The notes: generated by a model from the sequence alone, not told the origin. Positions 40,503 through 50,605 are shown, counted from the first letter of the stretch. The stretch: 64,000 nucleotides of DNA from Bacillota bacterium (GCA_009777485.1 WRLT01000001.1:372001-436000), one strand, 5' to 3'. A program made the numbers and translations.

Positions 40503-41397
40503 TACGGTTACTAAAAAGCGTCGCCGCATTACGCGGTATACCCTATTAAAATGGGCAGGCTATGCTTGTGCGGGGTTGGCTATTGCCGCTTTGGCGGGAA
40601 TTTTGTTGTTTGTGCTGATTCGCGGCTTACCGCATTTAAGCTTTCATTTTTTATTCGGCAAGTACAGCAGTGCCAATCCTTCGGTTTCTACTGCGCTAGT
40701 GGGTACGCTGATGCTGGTGTTTTTGGCATTGATTATCGGCGGTCCGATAGGCATTATGGCGGCGGTTTTTTTAACCGAATACGCAAAGAAAGGCAAATTT
40801 GTAAATATCATACGTCTTGCCGTAGAAACGCTTGCGGCAATACCTAGCATTGTTTACGGCTTATTCGGTATGCTGGTTTTCGGCGTATTGTTTGGCTGGG
40901 GGCATTCGTTTATGGGTGCGGGCTTAACCTTATCCATTATGATACTGCCCGTTATTATCCGTTCGACAGAGGAAAGCTTGTTGGCCGTTCCGCAAAGCTA
41001 CCGTGAGGGGGCTATGGCGTTGGGTGCAGGGCGCGTGCGCACCATTTTCCGCGTGGTGCTGCCTAATGCGGCAGGCGGGATTGTTTCGGGCTTAATTTTA
41101 GCGGTGGGACGCATTATCAGCGAAAGTGCCGCCTTAATTTTAACGTTGGGGCTTGTGGTGCGCAACATGCCTACGGGGTTTATGTCGCCTGGTACTTCCC
41201 TTGCGCTGAACGTTTACTTTTTTGGCTTAGTAAGCCCCGAAGCGGCGGCGGCAACTTCGGTGGTGCTGGTAATACTGGTAGTAGGCTTAAACCTGTTGGC
41301 TATGGGCTTAGGCAGACTGCTTTCTAAAAATAAGGGTTCTAAGAAAAAGCGTCCCGCGCGCACCATACCTATGTTAAAATCAGGAGTTGAAAAATGA
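40489..41397 (+). CDS. pstA: Phosphate ABC transporter permease PstA
   Basis: 302 residues, six membrane segments. IPSIVYGLFGMLVFG and YREGAMALGAGRVRTIFRVVLP are the PstA permease motifs. Forms the membrane channel with PstC. Overlaps pstB by 4 bases (ATGA). Confidence 0.93.
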   Translation: MKSADTVTKKRRRITRYTLLKWAGYACAGLAIAALAGILLFVLIRGLPHLSFHFLFGKYSSANPSVSTALVGTLMLVFLALIIGGPIGIMAAVFLTEYAKKGKFVNIIRLAVETLAAIPSIVYGLFGMLVFGVLFGWGHSFMGAGLTLSIMILPVIIRSTEESLLAVPQSYREGAMALGAGRVRTIFRVVLPNAAGGIVSGLILAVGRIISESAALILTLGLVVRNMPTGFMSPGTSLALNVYFFGLVSPEAAAATSVVLVILVVGLNLLAMGLGRLLSKNKGSKKKRPARTIPMLKSGVEK

Positions 41398-42155
41398 GTG
41401 AACAACCTTTAATAAACGTAGCAAATGTAAATTTGTTTTATTCGGATTTTCAAGCGTTAAAAGACATCAATTTAAGCATTGCCGAAAATGAGATTACGGC
41501 GTTTATCGGCCCGTCAGGCTGCGGAAAAACTACGCTGCTTAAATGCTTTAACCGCATGACGGATTTAGTAGAGGGCTGTAAGGTAAACGGCACGATTACG
41601 ATTGACGGGCAAGACGTTTTTGATAAAAGCGTAGATGTAAATTTGCTGCGCAAGGATGTTGGCATGGTGTTTCAAAAGCCTAATCCTTTTCCGATGAGTA
41701 TCTACGATAATATTGCTTTCGGGCCGCGCACGCACGGCATTCGCAAGCGTAAAGACTTAGACCCTATTGTTACGCAAAGTCTGCAACGCGCAGGCATTTG
41801 GAACGAAGTAAAAAATAATCTGTTTAAGTCTGCCCTATCGGTTTCGGGCGGGCAGCAGCAGCGGATTTGTATTGCGCGCGCTTTGGCGGTAGAACCTAAA
41901 ATTTTGTTAATGGACGAACCGACTAGTGCGCTTGACCCGATTTCGACGGGCGTAATTGAGGAATTGTGTCAGGAGCTAAAAGAACAGTTTACCATAGTAA
42001 TCGTTACGCACAACATGCAGCAAGCGGCTAGAATTTCGGATAAAACCGCCTTTTTTCTGCTGGGTGAAATGTTGGAATTCGGCGAAACGCAAAAGGTTTT
42101 TTCTAAGCCCGAAAATGAAAAATGTGAACGTTATATAACGGGTAAGTTTGGGTAA
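41394..42155 (+). CDS. pstB: Phosphate ABC transporter ATP-binding protein PstB
   Basis: 253 residues. Walker A GPSGCGKTT, Q-loop MVFQKPNPFPMSIYDNI (PstB-specific), signature VSGGQQQRICIARAL, Walker B KILLMDEPTSALDP, H-loop VTHNMQQA. Powers PstSCA. No phoU follows; the next genes are phoP and phoR. Confidence 0.96.
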   Translation: MSEQPLINVANVNLFYSDFQALKDINLSIAENEITAFIGPSGCGKTTLLKCFNRMTDLVEGCKVNGTITIDGQDVFDKSVDVNLLRKDVGMVFQKPNPFPMSIYDNIAFGPRTHGIRKRKDLDPIVTQSLQRAGIWNEVKNNLFKSALSVSGGQQQRICIARALAVEPKILLMDEPTSALDPISTGVIEELCQELKEQFTIVIVTHNMQQAARISDKTAFFLLGEMLEFGETQKVFSKPENEKCERYITGKFG

Positions 42156-42207
42156 AGATGTGTATCTTAGGCTTAAAGATGCGTGCAGTTTCTACGGCGA
42201 AAATTAT

Positions 42208-42235
42208 TTGCAAATCAGTATGGATGTGGTATAAT
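42208..42235 (+). promoter_or_regulatory. phoP promoter (extended -10, leaderless)
   Basis: TTGCAA (42208-42213), 16-bp spacer, TGGTATAAT with TATAAT at 42230-42235, 7 nt before ATG 42243. Lets phoP-phoR be expressed apart from pst. Confidence 0.6.
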
Positions 42236-42242
42236 TTATAGT

Positions 42243-42932
42243 ATGAACAAGCAACTCATTTACGTAACAGAGGATGACGATGCCATCCGTGATTTGGTTA
42301 CCTACGCGTTAACTGCGGAGGACTATTCCGTAAAGGCGTTTACCTGCGCCGAAGAACTGCTTGCGCAGTGCGCTAAAACTATCCCCGATTTAGTGCTGCT
42401 AGACATTATGCTGCCGGGCATGGACGGCATTACGGCGTTAAAAAAATTTCGCGACGATTATAAATCCGCCGATACGCGCATTGTTATGCTGACGGCAAAG
42501 GCCAGCGAAATAAACAAGGTAACGGGCTTAGACGCGGGTGCGGACGATTATATAACCAAACCGTTTTCGGTGCTGGAACTCTGTGCGCGCGTCAGGGCGG
42601 CTTTGCGCAAAAAAGCAATCAGCCCGCTAGGCGGGCAGCTTAGCGTAAACGCCGTTGTTTTGCATCAGGATTCCCGCACCGTTACGGTGCGCGGTGCAGA
42701 GATAAGCTTAACGCTTAAAGAATTTGAATTGCTTAATTTTTTAATGCTTAACGCGGGCGTTGTAGTAGAAAGAGAAAAGCTGTTAAAGGAAGTTTGGGGC
42801 TATGAATATTTTGGAGAAACGCGCACGGTGGATATTCATATTAAAAATTTAAGAGAAAAGCTGGGCGGTGAGGCGGATGCCATTCAATCCGTGCGGGGCG
42901 TCGGCTATATTTTTGTAAGGAAGCAACCATGA
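42243..42932 (+). CDS. phoP: PhoP/PhoB-type response regulator
   Basis: 229 residues from ATG 42243 (longer frames from 42183 run through the promoter). Receiver domain with the acidic pair EDDD, phospho-acceptor Asp in LVLLDIMLPGMDG, and conserved Lys in YITKPFSV; OmpR-type winged helix at the C-terminus (LTLKEFELLNFLM, RTVDIHIKNLREKLG). Next to the pst genes and coupled to a kinase by a 4-base overlap, so phosphate sensing is likely. No Shine-Dalgarno sequence; probably leaderless. Confidence 0.9.
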   Translation: MNKQLIYVTEDDDAIRDLVTYALTAEDYSVKAFTCAEELLAQCAKTIPDLVLLDIMLPGMDGITALKKFRDDYKSADTRIVMLTAKASEINKVTGLDAGADDYITKPFSVLELCARVRAALRKKAISPLGGQLSVNAVVLHQDSRTVTVRGAEISLTLKEFELLNFLMLNAGVVVEREKLLKEVWGYEYFGETRTVDIHIKNLREKLGGEADAIQSVRGVGYIFVRKQP

Positions 42933-44629
42933 AAAAAGCCTATATTTTACGGATTACCTTAATTGTTTCGGCCGCGCTGCTTTTATTTATCGCGGCTATG
43001 CTTATTGCTATTCCTCAAATTAACCGACGCACCGCCAAAGACCATGCGTTAAGCTATTTGCAGATTTTTGAAAAGTATGCCGCCGTCAACGACGATTACG
43101 AAAGCCTTGTAAAGCTTGCAAACGGCGATTTGCGCATATCCGTTATCAATTTGGACGGAACGGTTATCGCCGATACCTTAACGGATATCCCCTCTTTACT
43201 GGAAAATCATCTGCACCGCCGCGAAGTTGCGCGGGCGTTGGAGGGCGGAATCGGAGAGGATGTACGAAAGTCTGACAGCTTTGGCGTAAGCTATTTATAT
43301 ATGGCAAAAAAAGCGGGGGCGGACGGCGCGGAAATCATACTGCGCGTAGCCATTCCGATTAAAAGCATCAACGCCTATCTTTGGCCCTTAATCGGCATTA
43401 TGGCTGCCTTGTTTGCCTTAGTTTTGTTGGTGTTGCTGCTGCTTATGCCTAAGCTGATACGCAATATCACGCAGCCGATTGCTATGATTAACGAAAAGCT
43501 GCAAACGGCGGGCACGGCGCAAAGCAGTAAAATTGTTTTAACCAAATACGACGAAATTAACAGCGTATTGACGGAAATTGACGATATCAGCGAAAAGCTG
43601 CATGCAACGCTTGCGGATTATCAAGCGGAAAAGCATAAATTAGATTTAATCGTAGACAACATTGACCAAGCGATTATTGCGTTGGATGAAAAAATGCAAA
43701 TTATTTCTTGCAACAAAACGGCGGAAGATTATTTTTGCTTCACGTTTTCTGCCCCCGTTCCTGCGGCGTATGTGTTTAAAAATACCGCCATTTTAAACAA
43801 CATCAATCAAGCGGTTTTAAAAAATGAGTACATCTGTTACGACCATATGCGGCAAAACGGGCAGGTTTATGAGGTGCGGTTTTTTCCGGTAAACGCCCCG
43901 GAATTCAGCGTTATTATTACCGCGCAAAACGTTACCGATGTGCGGAAAACCGATATTGAAAAGCAAGAGTTTTTTACTAATGCGGGTCATGAACTGAATA
44001 CCCCGCTGTCCTCTATAATCGGTTACAGCGAAATGCTGCTGAAAGAAAAAAAATATAATAAAAATTTTGCCGAAACCATACACCGCGAAGCGTCGCGCAT
44101 GAAGCTATTGATTACCGATATGTTAAAAATATCCGAACTTTCCGAACATAAGGAAATCCACGACGAAAAAATGGATTTAGCGGCGGTTGTGCAAAATGCC
44201 GTTACCGCGATGCAGCCCAAAGCACAAGCCAAATCCCTTACGCTTACGGCGGATTTAGAGGCTTGCGCGATTTTAGCAAACGCCGAAAAAATCACGGAGG
44301 TTGCAGTTAATTTAATAGATAATGCGATTAAATATACCGATGCGGGCGGCACGGTAAGCGTAAGTTTGCAAACCGAAAACGGCCGTGCGCATTTAACCGT
44401 CAAAGACACGGGGTTAGGCATTCCGCAAGCCGATTTAAGGCGCGTGTTTGAACGGTTTTACCGCGTAGATAAAGGCCGCGCCAAAAAAGAGGGCGGGCTG
44501 GGGTTAGGCTTAGCTATTGTAAAGCATATTTGTAATCATTATAACGCACCGATAAAAATACACAGCACCGAAGGGACAGGTACAGAAATCACCGTTTCGT
44601 GGGCGGTTGCGGCTAATGCGCAAGCATAA
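42929..44629 (+). CDS. phoR: PhoR-type sensor histidine kinase
   Basis: 566 residues. A membrane segment at the N-terminus, an extracytoplasmic sensor (residues ~35-150), a second membrane segment (WPLIGIMAALFALVLLVLLL), then a HAMP/PAS region. Phospho-acceptor FFTNAGHELNTPLSSIIGYSE (HELNTPL). ATP-binding boxes: NLIDNAIKYTDAGG (N), DTGLGIPQADLRRVFERFYR (G1/F) and GGLGLGLAIVKHICNHY (G2). Co-translated with phoP. Confidence 0.92.
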   Translation: MKKAYILRITLIVSAALLLFIAAMLIAIPQINRRTAKDHALSYLQIFEKYAAVNDDYESLVKLANGDLRISVINLDGTVIADTLTDIPSLLENHLHRREVARALEGGIGEDVRKSDSFGVSYLYMAKKAGADGAEIILRVAIPIKSINAYLWPLIGIMAALFALVLLVLLLLMPKLIRNITQPIAMINEKLQTAGTAQSSKIVLTKYDEINSVLTEIDDISEKLHATLADYQAEKHKLDLIVDNIDQAIIALDEKMQIISCNKTAEDYFCFTFSAPVPAAYVFKNTAILNNINQAVLKNEYICYDHMRQNGQVYEVRFFPVNAPEFSVIITAQNVTDVRKTDIEKQEFFTNAGHELNTPLSSIIGYSEMLLKEKKYNKNFAETIHREASRMKLLITDMLKISELSEHKEIHDEKMDLAAVVQNAVTAMQPKAQAKSLTLTADLEACAILANAEKITEVAVNLIDNAIKYTDAGGTVSVSLQTENGRAHLTVKDTGLGIPQADLRRVFERFYRVDKGRAKKEGGLGLGLAIVKHICNHYNAPIKIHSTEGTGTEITVSWAVAANAQA

Positions 44630-44634
44630 TGCGT

Positions 44635-46065
44635 TTATGGACCAATAATAAAAATTTTAAACATTTCTATCGGCAAATTCCATGTTTCAGCTAGAATTTC
44701 GATTCTTGAAATACCGCTGATTAAATTATCGACTCCGACAAAAATAGTTTCTAACGGTGCGTCTTTAAACGCATCTTGCCCCAACGGATACCAATAACCG
44801 CTTGTGTATAAATATTTAAGCCCTGAATTTTGAAATGCTCCGTCGTCTATTATTGACGTGCTTAAAATATCTATGGTTTCTAAGCTGCTGCAACCCGCGA
44901 AAGCATAGTCTCTAATGTGGGATATATTTGCGGGAAGCGTAACGTTTGTTAAATGTGCCGCGTCATATAAAAAATACGGCTGCATAGCATTTCCCACAGC
45001 CACACCGTAGCCGAGATAATTAAACGTAAAATCCGTTAAATCAATACTCTTTATTAAAGAACCCTCAAAGCTCTTTAAGGCAAAATATTTAATGTCGGTT
45101 TCCGATAAAACTAAATCTAATAAAGCGCCCTCGGTAACCTTGTATTTTATAAGCACCCTTCCAAGCATTACAAGCCCCGTTTGTGCATTTAGCCAAGGCG
45201 TTCCGTCAAAAACATCGGCGCCGACAAAAGTTAAATCCTCCCCCGTTTCCAGTGTAACCGTTTCTAAAAGCGTATTTTTAAATGCTTCATTGTCTATCGC
45301 TATAATGCTTGGGGGTAATATTATTTCGGTTATTTTAGTTCCTGCAAACGCTTTGCTGCCTATTGAACGCAAATTTTTGGCTCTTGATAAATCAAGCGTA
45401 CTTAAATTTTCGCAATTTTCAAAGGCTCCGTCCAAAATGTTCCAAACATTTGCGCCGATTTCAACAGAGGTGATAGCAGAGTTACCCTTAAAGGCATTTA
45501 CTCCGATTTGCTCAATCGGGTTAAGCCCCACATCATTTGGATTTTCATATTCAAAATTAGGAACATAGTTGCTTGGAGCACTTATGAAATCGGGAATGAC
45601 TAAACGGCCGCCGTTAAAATGATTACTCACTCCGTCAATTTTTACATGTAAATTATTTAACACAGAATAAGCACCCTCGAACTCTGCATAAACAGGGTAG
45701 CTTTTTGCTTCCGTCCAATCGGATTGGGTGTACACAAGATAATCGTTTTTCCGCTCCTCGCTGAATGCCGCGATTAAAACCCAATAAAAACCGGGAGTCA
45801 TGCGTCTTAAAGAAAAGCTTGCCGTTTCCGTTTCATATCTATGCGTAGGGTTTGACGTTTCTGAAACATTAACGCTAACATAATACAGTTGTGCGCCCTC
45901 TACGGGATCCCACGATAAGGTTAGCGTTTCGGCATTATACACTATATTTGACGGCATAGCTAATTTTACGGGCGGAACTTGCGTTGGACTGCACGCCGAA
46001 AATATACCCGCCGTGCAAGCAAATAGCATAGCTGTAATTACTAAAAAACCTATTTTTTTCTTCAT
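44635..46065 (-). CDS. BspA-like leucine-rich-repeat lipoprotein
   Basis: 476 residues. Lipobox GIFSAC (Cys25), then a fibronectin-III-like domain (LTLSWDPVEGAQLYYVSVNV) and LRR_5/BspA-type repeats (IEQIGVNAFKGNSAITSVEI, LRSIGSKAFAGTKITEI, ISHIRDYAFAGCSSLETI, IIDDGAFQNSGLKYL). BspA repeats are typical of surface proteins of gut and oral anaerobes that bind host or microbial ligands. Divided from phoR by 5 bp, on the opposite strand. Confidence 0.88.
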   Translation of the reverse strand: MKKKIGFLVITAMLFACTAGIFSACSPTQVPPVKLAMPSNIVYNAETLTLSWDPVEGAQLYYVSVNVSETSNPTHRYETETASFSLRRMTPGFYWVLIAAFSEERKNDYLVYTQSDWTEAKSYPVYAEFEGAYSVLNNLHVKIDGVSNHFNGGRLVIPDFISAPSNYVPNFEYENPNDVGLNPIEQIGVNAFKGNSAITSVEIGANVWNILDGAFENCENLSTLDLSRAKNLRSIGSKAFAGTKITEIILPPSIIAIDNEAFKNTLLETVTLETGEDLTFVGADVFDGTPWLNAQTGLVMLGRVLIKYKVTEGALLDLVLSETDIKYFALKSFEGSLIKSIDLTDFTFNYLGYGVAVGNAMQPYFLYDAAHLTNVTLPANISHIRDYAFAGCSSLETIDILSTSIIDDGAFQNSGLKYLYTSGYWYPLGQDAFKDAPLETIFVGVDNLISGISRIEILAETWNLPIEMFKIFIIGP

Positions 46066-46092
46066 GATTTTCTCCCTCTCCGTAAAATAAGC

Positions 46093-47958
46093 CTATTTTT
46101 TGATAAGTATACTATTATATATTGCGGTTTCTTTTAAAATTACGGCGGTGGTGGGGGGGACTTTGTTGTTGAACGGTTTGTTGGTTAGTAGGTCGGTGTG
46201 CGGGGTGGATAGCTTTAATTCGTATACGTCTGCGCCGTTGTTTACAACGGTAAGCATGGTTTCGTCTTGACCGATGCGTTTAAACGCGAATACGCCGTTT
46301 TCGGCGGTAATCAGCTTAAAGCGTCCCGTGCCGTATACGTGCTTGTTTTGCGTGCGGATTTTGCCTAAGCGTCTGTATCGGCTTAAAATCTTTTTGTCTT
46401 GGTTTTCCCACGGGTAACAGCGGCGGTTAAACGGGTCTTCAAAGCCTTCTAACCCTGCCTCGTCGCCGTAATAGACGCACGGGTTGCCAGGCAAGGTATA
46501 TTGCAAAACGGTAGCAAGCTTTAACTTGTCAAACGCCGCATCGCGGTTTTTAAGCTTTGCTTTGGCGCGTTTTTCGCGCGTGTCCGCGTTGCCGCTATCG
46601 CCTAACGCCGTTAAAATGCGCACCGTGTCGTGCGTGCCCAAAAGGTTCATAAGATTGTCTAAAACATCTTTGGGGTAATTGTTTATTAAAACATGCACCG
46701 TTTCGGCAAGCCTTTTGGCGTCGCCCGTTTTGATAAAATACAAAATGTCCTCTTTAAACGGGTAGTTGGTTACCGAATCTAATTGTTCGCCGCCTAAATA
46801 CTTGCGGCGGTTTCCGTATGAAATTTTGTTAGACGCGTCCTCCCAAACCTCGCCTAAAATCATAACCTCTGAGTCGCGCGCTTTGGCAGCCGCTGCCGCC
46901 CTATATAAAAAGCTATCGGGCAATTCGTCTACTACGTCCAGCCGCCATCCGCCTAAGCCCAGCTGCGTCCATGTGCGGATTACGCCGTCTTCGCCGTTTA
47001 TAAATTCGCTGAACGCCTTATTTTCTTCTACCGTGTTGGGCAAAGTGTCTATGCCCCACCAACTTGCGTAGCCGTTAGGGAAATCGTTAAAGCTGTACCA
47101 TTCTGCGTAGGGGCTGTCTTGGGATTGAAACGCGCCTACGCTGTCGTATGTACCGTTTTTGTTAAAGTACACGCTGTCGTCGCCTGTATGCGAAAACACG
47201 CCGTCTAACATGATTTTAATGCCCTTTTTGGCAGCCTTTTTAATCAACTCTGCCAAATCCGCCGCCGTGCCGAAATCGGAGTCTATGCGGCGGTAGCTGC
47301 CCGTATCGTATTTATGATTGCTGCGCGCCTCGAAAATCGGGTTAAGATACACGCAGGTAACGCCCAAAGATTTTAAGTAGCCCAGTTTTTTAATAATGCC
47401 GCGCAAATTGCCGCCGAAAAAGTCGTTGTTTAAGATTTTTCCTTCCGCGTTAGGACGATATTCGGGTATGCCGTTCCAGTCGTTGCGGTATACCGCATGT
47501 TGCTTAGTCATTAGCCGTTCGCCGCCTGTAAAAAAGCGGTCGGGCAAAATTTGATAAAATATGCCGCCCTTTTGCCACGACGGTGCGGGAAGGCTTTTTT
47601 GAAACACCGTAAGCTGCCACTCGCTGCCCTTGCCCATCATGGCGTTTAAGGTGTTATCACAGCCGACAAAAAAGTCTTCGTGGGGCGTTTGGATAAGAAA
47701 ATGATAAAAATACAGCCCGCTCGACGTTACCGTTAGATTGCAGGTATATTCGGCAAAGCCCTCTACCGAAACGTCCTTTCGCTCCATTTCGTAGCGGATA
47801 GGCGTTTCGCCATCTTTGGTTAGCACTAAGTACACATAGTCGGGATTAGACGGCCGCGAAAATTCTATTCTGAAAAATGCGGGCTGATTAGACGGCACAG
47901 CGCCTTGCGGGGATTTGCAGTTTTTGCACAGCGGGAAATATCGAACAGTAGGTTGCAT
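46093..47958 (-). CDS. GH13 alpha-amylase/neopullulanase-type glycoside hydrolase
   Basis: 621 residues, cytoplasmic (no signal). An N-terminal beta domain is followed by the TIM barrel: region I DGVFSHTGDD, region II GWRLDVVDELP (nucleophile Asp), region III MILGEVWED (acid/base Glu), region IV NLLGTHDTVRI (third Asp). The insert IFYQILPDRFFTGG is typical of maltogenic-amylase/neopullulanase enzymes. Likely degrades glycogen-derived dextrins; last gene of the glycogen cluster, 64 bp after glgP, with GGAGG before ATG. Confidence 0.9.
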   Translation of the reverse strand: MQPTVRYFPLCKNCKSPQGAVPSNQPAFFRIEFSRPSNPDYVYLVLTKDGETPIRYEMERKDVSVEGFAEYTCNLTVTSSGLYFYHFLIQTPHEDFFVGCDNTLNAMMGKGSEWQLTVFQKSLPAPSWQKGGIFYQILPDRFFTGGERLMTKQHAVYRNDWNGIPEYRPNAEGKILNNDFFGGNLRGIIKKLGYLKSLGVTCVYLNPIFEARSNHKYDTGSYRRIDSDFGTAADLAELIKKAAKKGIKIMLDGVFSHTGDDSVYFNKNGTYDSVGAFQSQDSPYAEWYSFNDFPNGYASWWGIDTLPNTVEENKAFSEFINGEDGVIRTWTQLGLGGWRLDVVDELPDSFLYRAAAAAKARDSEVMILGEVWEDASNKISYGNRRKYLGGEQLDSVTNYPFKEDILYFIKTGDAKRLAETVHVLINNYPKDVLDNLMNLLGTHDTVRILTALGDSGNADTREKRAKAKLKNRDAAFDKLKLATVLQYTLPGNPCVYYGDEAGLEGFEDPFNRRCYPWENQDKKILSRYRRLGKIRTQNKHVYGTGRFKLITAENGVFAFKRIGQDETMLTVVNNGADVYELKLSTPHTDLLTNKPFNNKVPPTTAVILKETAIYNSILIKK

Positions 47959-48022
47959 ATATAAAGTCCTCCAAATAAATAACGTGTAAGCTTTTTTAGT
48001 GAAACAAATAACTGCCGCGCCG

Positions 48023-50431
48023 TTAAATGCTTACGGGTTTTACGCCCCAAATGCCTTTGGCGTAATCGCGGATGCTGCGGTCAGAAGAAAATATGCCTGA
48101 TTTGGCGATATTGACCAGTGCCTTGCGGTTCCATACAAGGGGGTCTTGATACGCGGCGTCTAATCGGTCGGCGGCGGCAATATAGTCGGCAAAGTCTGCC
48201 AAACACATATACGGGTCGGCAACGCTGCGCTCGCCTAAAATTAAGTAATGTGCGATGTCCTCGAAACTTTCGCCGTTAAAACCGTGCTTTAAGGCTTCGG
48301 TTACGCGGCGGATTTCTTTATTTTCGGTAAAGTAGTTGGTTGCGTAATAGCCGTGCCGCCATAGGTGGTCTACCTCGTCCGCTTTTAAGCCGAAGGTAAA
48401 GATATTGTCTTGCCCTACCGCTTCGGCAATTTCGACGTTTGCGCCGTCTACCGTGCCTAGCGTAACCGCGCCGTTTAACATAAACTTCATGTTGCCCGTG
48501 CCGGAGGCTTCTTTGCCTGCAAGGCTGATTTGCTGCGAAACCTCTGAGGCGGGGAAAATGCGTTCGGCTTTGGAAACGTTGTAGTTTTCTACAAAAATAA
48601 CGTCCAGCTTTTGGCGCACGGAAGGGCGTTTGCGGATTTCGGCGGAAATACAGTTGATTAGCTGAATAATGCGCTTGGCATGAAAATAGCCGCCTGCCGC
48701 TTTCGCGCCGAAAATAAAGGTTTCGGGCGTAACGGATTTATTCGGGTGCGCCGTAATGTCTAAATAACGGTGGATTATGTTTAAAATATTTAATAGCTGC
48801 CGTTTATACTCGTGCAGACGTTTAACCTGTACATCGAAACGGCTTTCGGGGTTAATGCGCACGCCGCTGAGGTTTGCATAAAAATCCGAAAAATCCTTTT
48901 TGTTTTGCAGTTTAATTTCGCCCAGTGCGGACAAAACCGATTTATCCGTTTGGTGCTTTAACAATTTCTCTAACGCGGACGCGTCCTTTAAAAAGTTGCC
49001 GCCCAACAGCTCGTGTAAAAACGTTGTTAAGCGCGGATTGCTTTGGCACAGCCAGCGGCGGTACGCGATGCCGTTGGTAACGTTGGTAAATTTTTGGGGC
49101 GTTTCTACATAAAAATCGTTAAAAATGGTTTCTTTGATAATGTCGCTGTGCAGCGCGGAAACCCCGTTTACCGAATGCGAACCGATTACGCTGAGGTTTG
49201 CCATGCGCACGCGCCCGTGATGCAGTACGCGCAAACGCTCGGCCTTTTGCCAGTCGTTTAACGATTCGCAGAAACGGCGGTCTATTTCTTTGATTATCAT
49301 ATGGATACGCGGCAGCAGCGTGCCCACTAGCGGCTCTCCCCAAGTTTCTAACGCCTCCGCTAAAACGGTGTGGTTGGTGTACGCCATACATTGCTGTACG
49401 GTGTCCCACGCAAAATCCCAACCGTAGCCGTGTTCGTCCATTAATAGGCGCATAAGTTCGGGTACGGCCAAAGCAGGGTGCGTATCGTTGATATGAATGG
49501 CAGCAAACTGCGCAAGCGTATCTAGGCTGCCAAAATTACGCATATGGTCTTTTAAAATACTTTGCAGGCTTGCGCTTACTAAAAAGTACTGCTGCGAAAG
49601 CCTTAACTGCTTGCCGCTGTCGTGTTCGTCCGACGGATACAGCACCTTAGAAATAATTTCGGCAGAGGTTTTAGAACGCATTGCCTGCATGTAGTCGCCT
49701 TGCGTAAACGATTTCATATCAAAATCGGATGCCATAGAGGCGCGCCAAAGCCGCAGCACCGAAACGGCGTCGGACTTGTAGCCAGGTATCATAAGGTCAA
49801 ACGGAACGGCCTCTACCACGTCGGCGTCGACGTGCTGAAAGGTAAAGTTTTCGCCGTCGAAATGCTGTTCTATACGGCCGCCTAAGCGGATACGGAATGT
49901 TTTATCCGAACGCGGCATCATCCATACCTCGCCCGTATCCAACCACACGTCGGGTAATTCTACTTGCTGATTTTCTACAATCCGCTGTTTAAATAAGCCG
50001 TAATCGTAGCGGATAGAAAAGCCCATGGCGGGATAATCGCACGTGGCTAAGCTATCCATAAAGCAGGCCGCAAGCCGCCCTAAGCCGCCGTTGCCAAGAC
50101 CTGGGTCTTTTTCTATTTCGTACAGCTCGTCTAAATTAAAGCCGTAGCCCGAAAGCGCGGCGCGGGCAGATTCTTCTAAGCCCAAATTAAACAAGCTGTT
50201 GCGCAAATTGCGCCCCAATAAAAATTCCATGCACAAATAGTACACGCGCTTTCCCTTTGTGTCGATAACCTGTTTGTTAAACGCTTGCTTTTTGCGCAGT
50301 AGAATATCTCTTGTTACCAGTGCCAGTGCCTTATACATCTGTTCGATGTTGGCGGACTTAGGGGCACAGGCAAAATATTTTGTCAGTTTGTCTTCCAGTA
50401 ATACTTGTACTTCGTCTTTACGGTAATTCAT
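48023..50431 (-). CDS. glgP: Glycogen/maltodextrin phosphorylase
   Basis: 802 residues. GlgP releases glucose-1-phosphate from glycogen. DPGLGNGGLGRLAACFMDSL and the PLP-binding KEASGTGNMKFMLNGAVTLG (Lys in the second motif) are seen, with the ENYNVSKAERIFPA segment. No N-terminal regulatory extension. It is separated from glgA by the element-A hairpin, which may tune its expression relative to the synthesis genes upstream. Confidence 0.95.
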   Translation of the reverse strand: MNYRKDEVQVLLEDKLTKYFACAPKSANIEQMYKALALVTRDILLRKKQAFNKQVIDTKGKRVYYLCMEFLLGRNLRNSLFNLGLEESARAALSGYGFNLDELYEIEKDPGLGNGGLGRLAACFMDSLATCDYPAMGFSIRYDYGLFKQRIVENQQVELPDVWLDTGEVWMMPRSDKTFRIRLGGRIEQHFDGENFTFQHVDADVVEAVPFDLMIPGYKSDAVSVLRLWRASMASDFDMKSFTQGDYMQAMRSKTSAEIISKVLYPSDEHDSGKQLRLSQQYFLVSASLQSILKDHMRNFGSLDTLAQFAAIHINDTHPALAVPELMRLLMDEHGYGWDFAWDTVQQCMAYTNHTVLAEALETWGEPLVGTLLPRIHMIIKEIDRRFCESLNDWQKAERLRVLHHGRVRMANLSVIGSHSVNGVSALHSDIIKETIFNDFYVETPQKFTNVTNGIAYRRWLCQSNPRLTTFLHELLGGNFLKDASALEKLLKHQTDKSVLSALGEIKLQNKKDFSDFYANLSGVRINPESRFDVQVKRLHEYKRQLLNILNIIHRYLDITAHPNKSVTPETFIFGAKAAGGYFHAKRIIQLINCISAEIRKRPSVRQKLDVIFVENYNVSKAERIFPASEVSQQISLAGKEASGTGNMKFMLNGAVTLGTVDGANVEIAEAVGQDNIFTFGLKADEVDHLWRHGYYATNYFTENKEIRRVTEALKHGFNGESFEDIAHYLILGERSVADPYMCLADFADYIAAADRLDAAYQDPLVWNRKALVNIAKSGIFSSDRSIRDYAKGIWGVKPVSI

Positions 50432-50465
50432 TTATGTCCTCTTTAATTTTGTTATTTCATCATCC

Positions 50466-50588
50466 CGCCGTAAAATTTTGGACGATTTGCGCTACGCTTT
50501 ATTTTTTTGCGCGCCCAGCGTACATTTAGGTACGCGGCACGCGCAAAAAAATAAACTGTTGCACAACTTGCCCTAAAATTTTACGGCG
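50466..50588 (-). repeat. Nested hairpin repeat, family A copy 3
   Basis: A 123-bp palindrome with 14-bp outer arms (CGCCGTAAAATTTT at 50466-50479 and its complement at 50575-50588). On the minus strand CAACAGTTTA (50561-50552) and TAAAGCGTAG (50501-50492) are the shoulders, around an inner stem identical to copy 1 and a GTACC-N-TGTACG tip. It lies between glgA and glgP, 18 bp after the glgA stop. Confidence 0.75.
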
Positions 50589-50605
50589 GTTCCCGTTTTA
50601 TTCAG

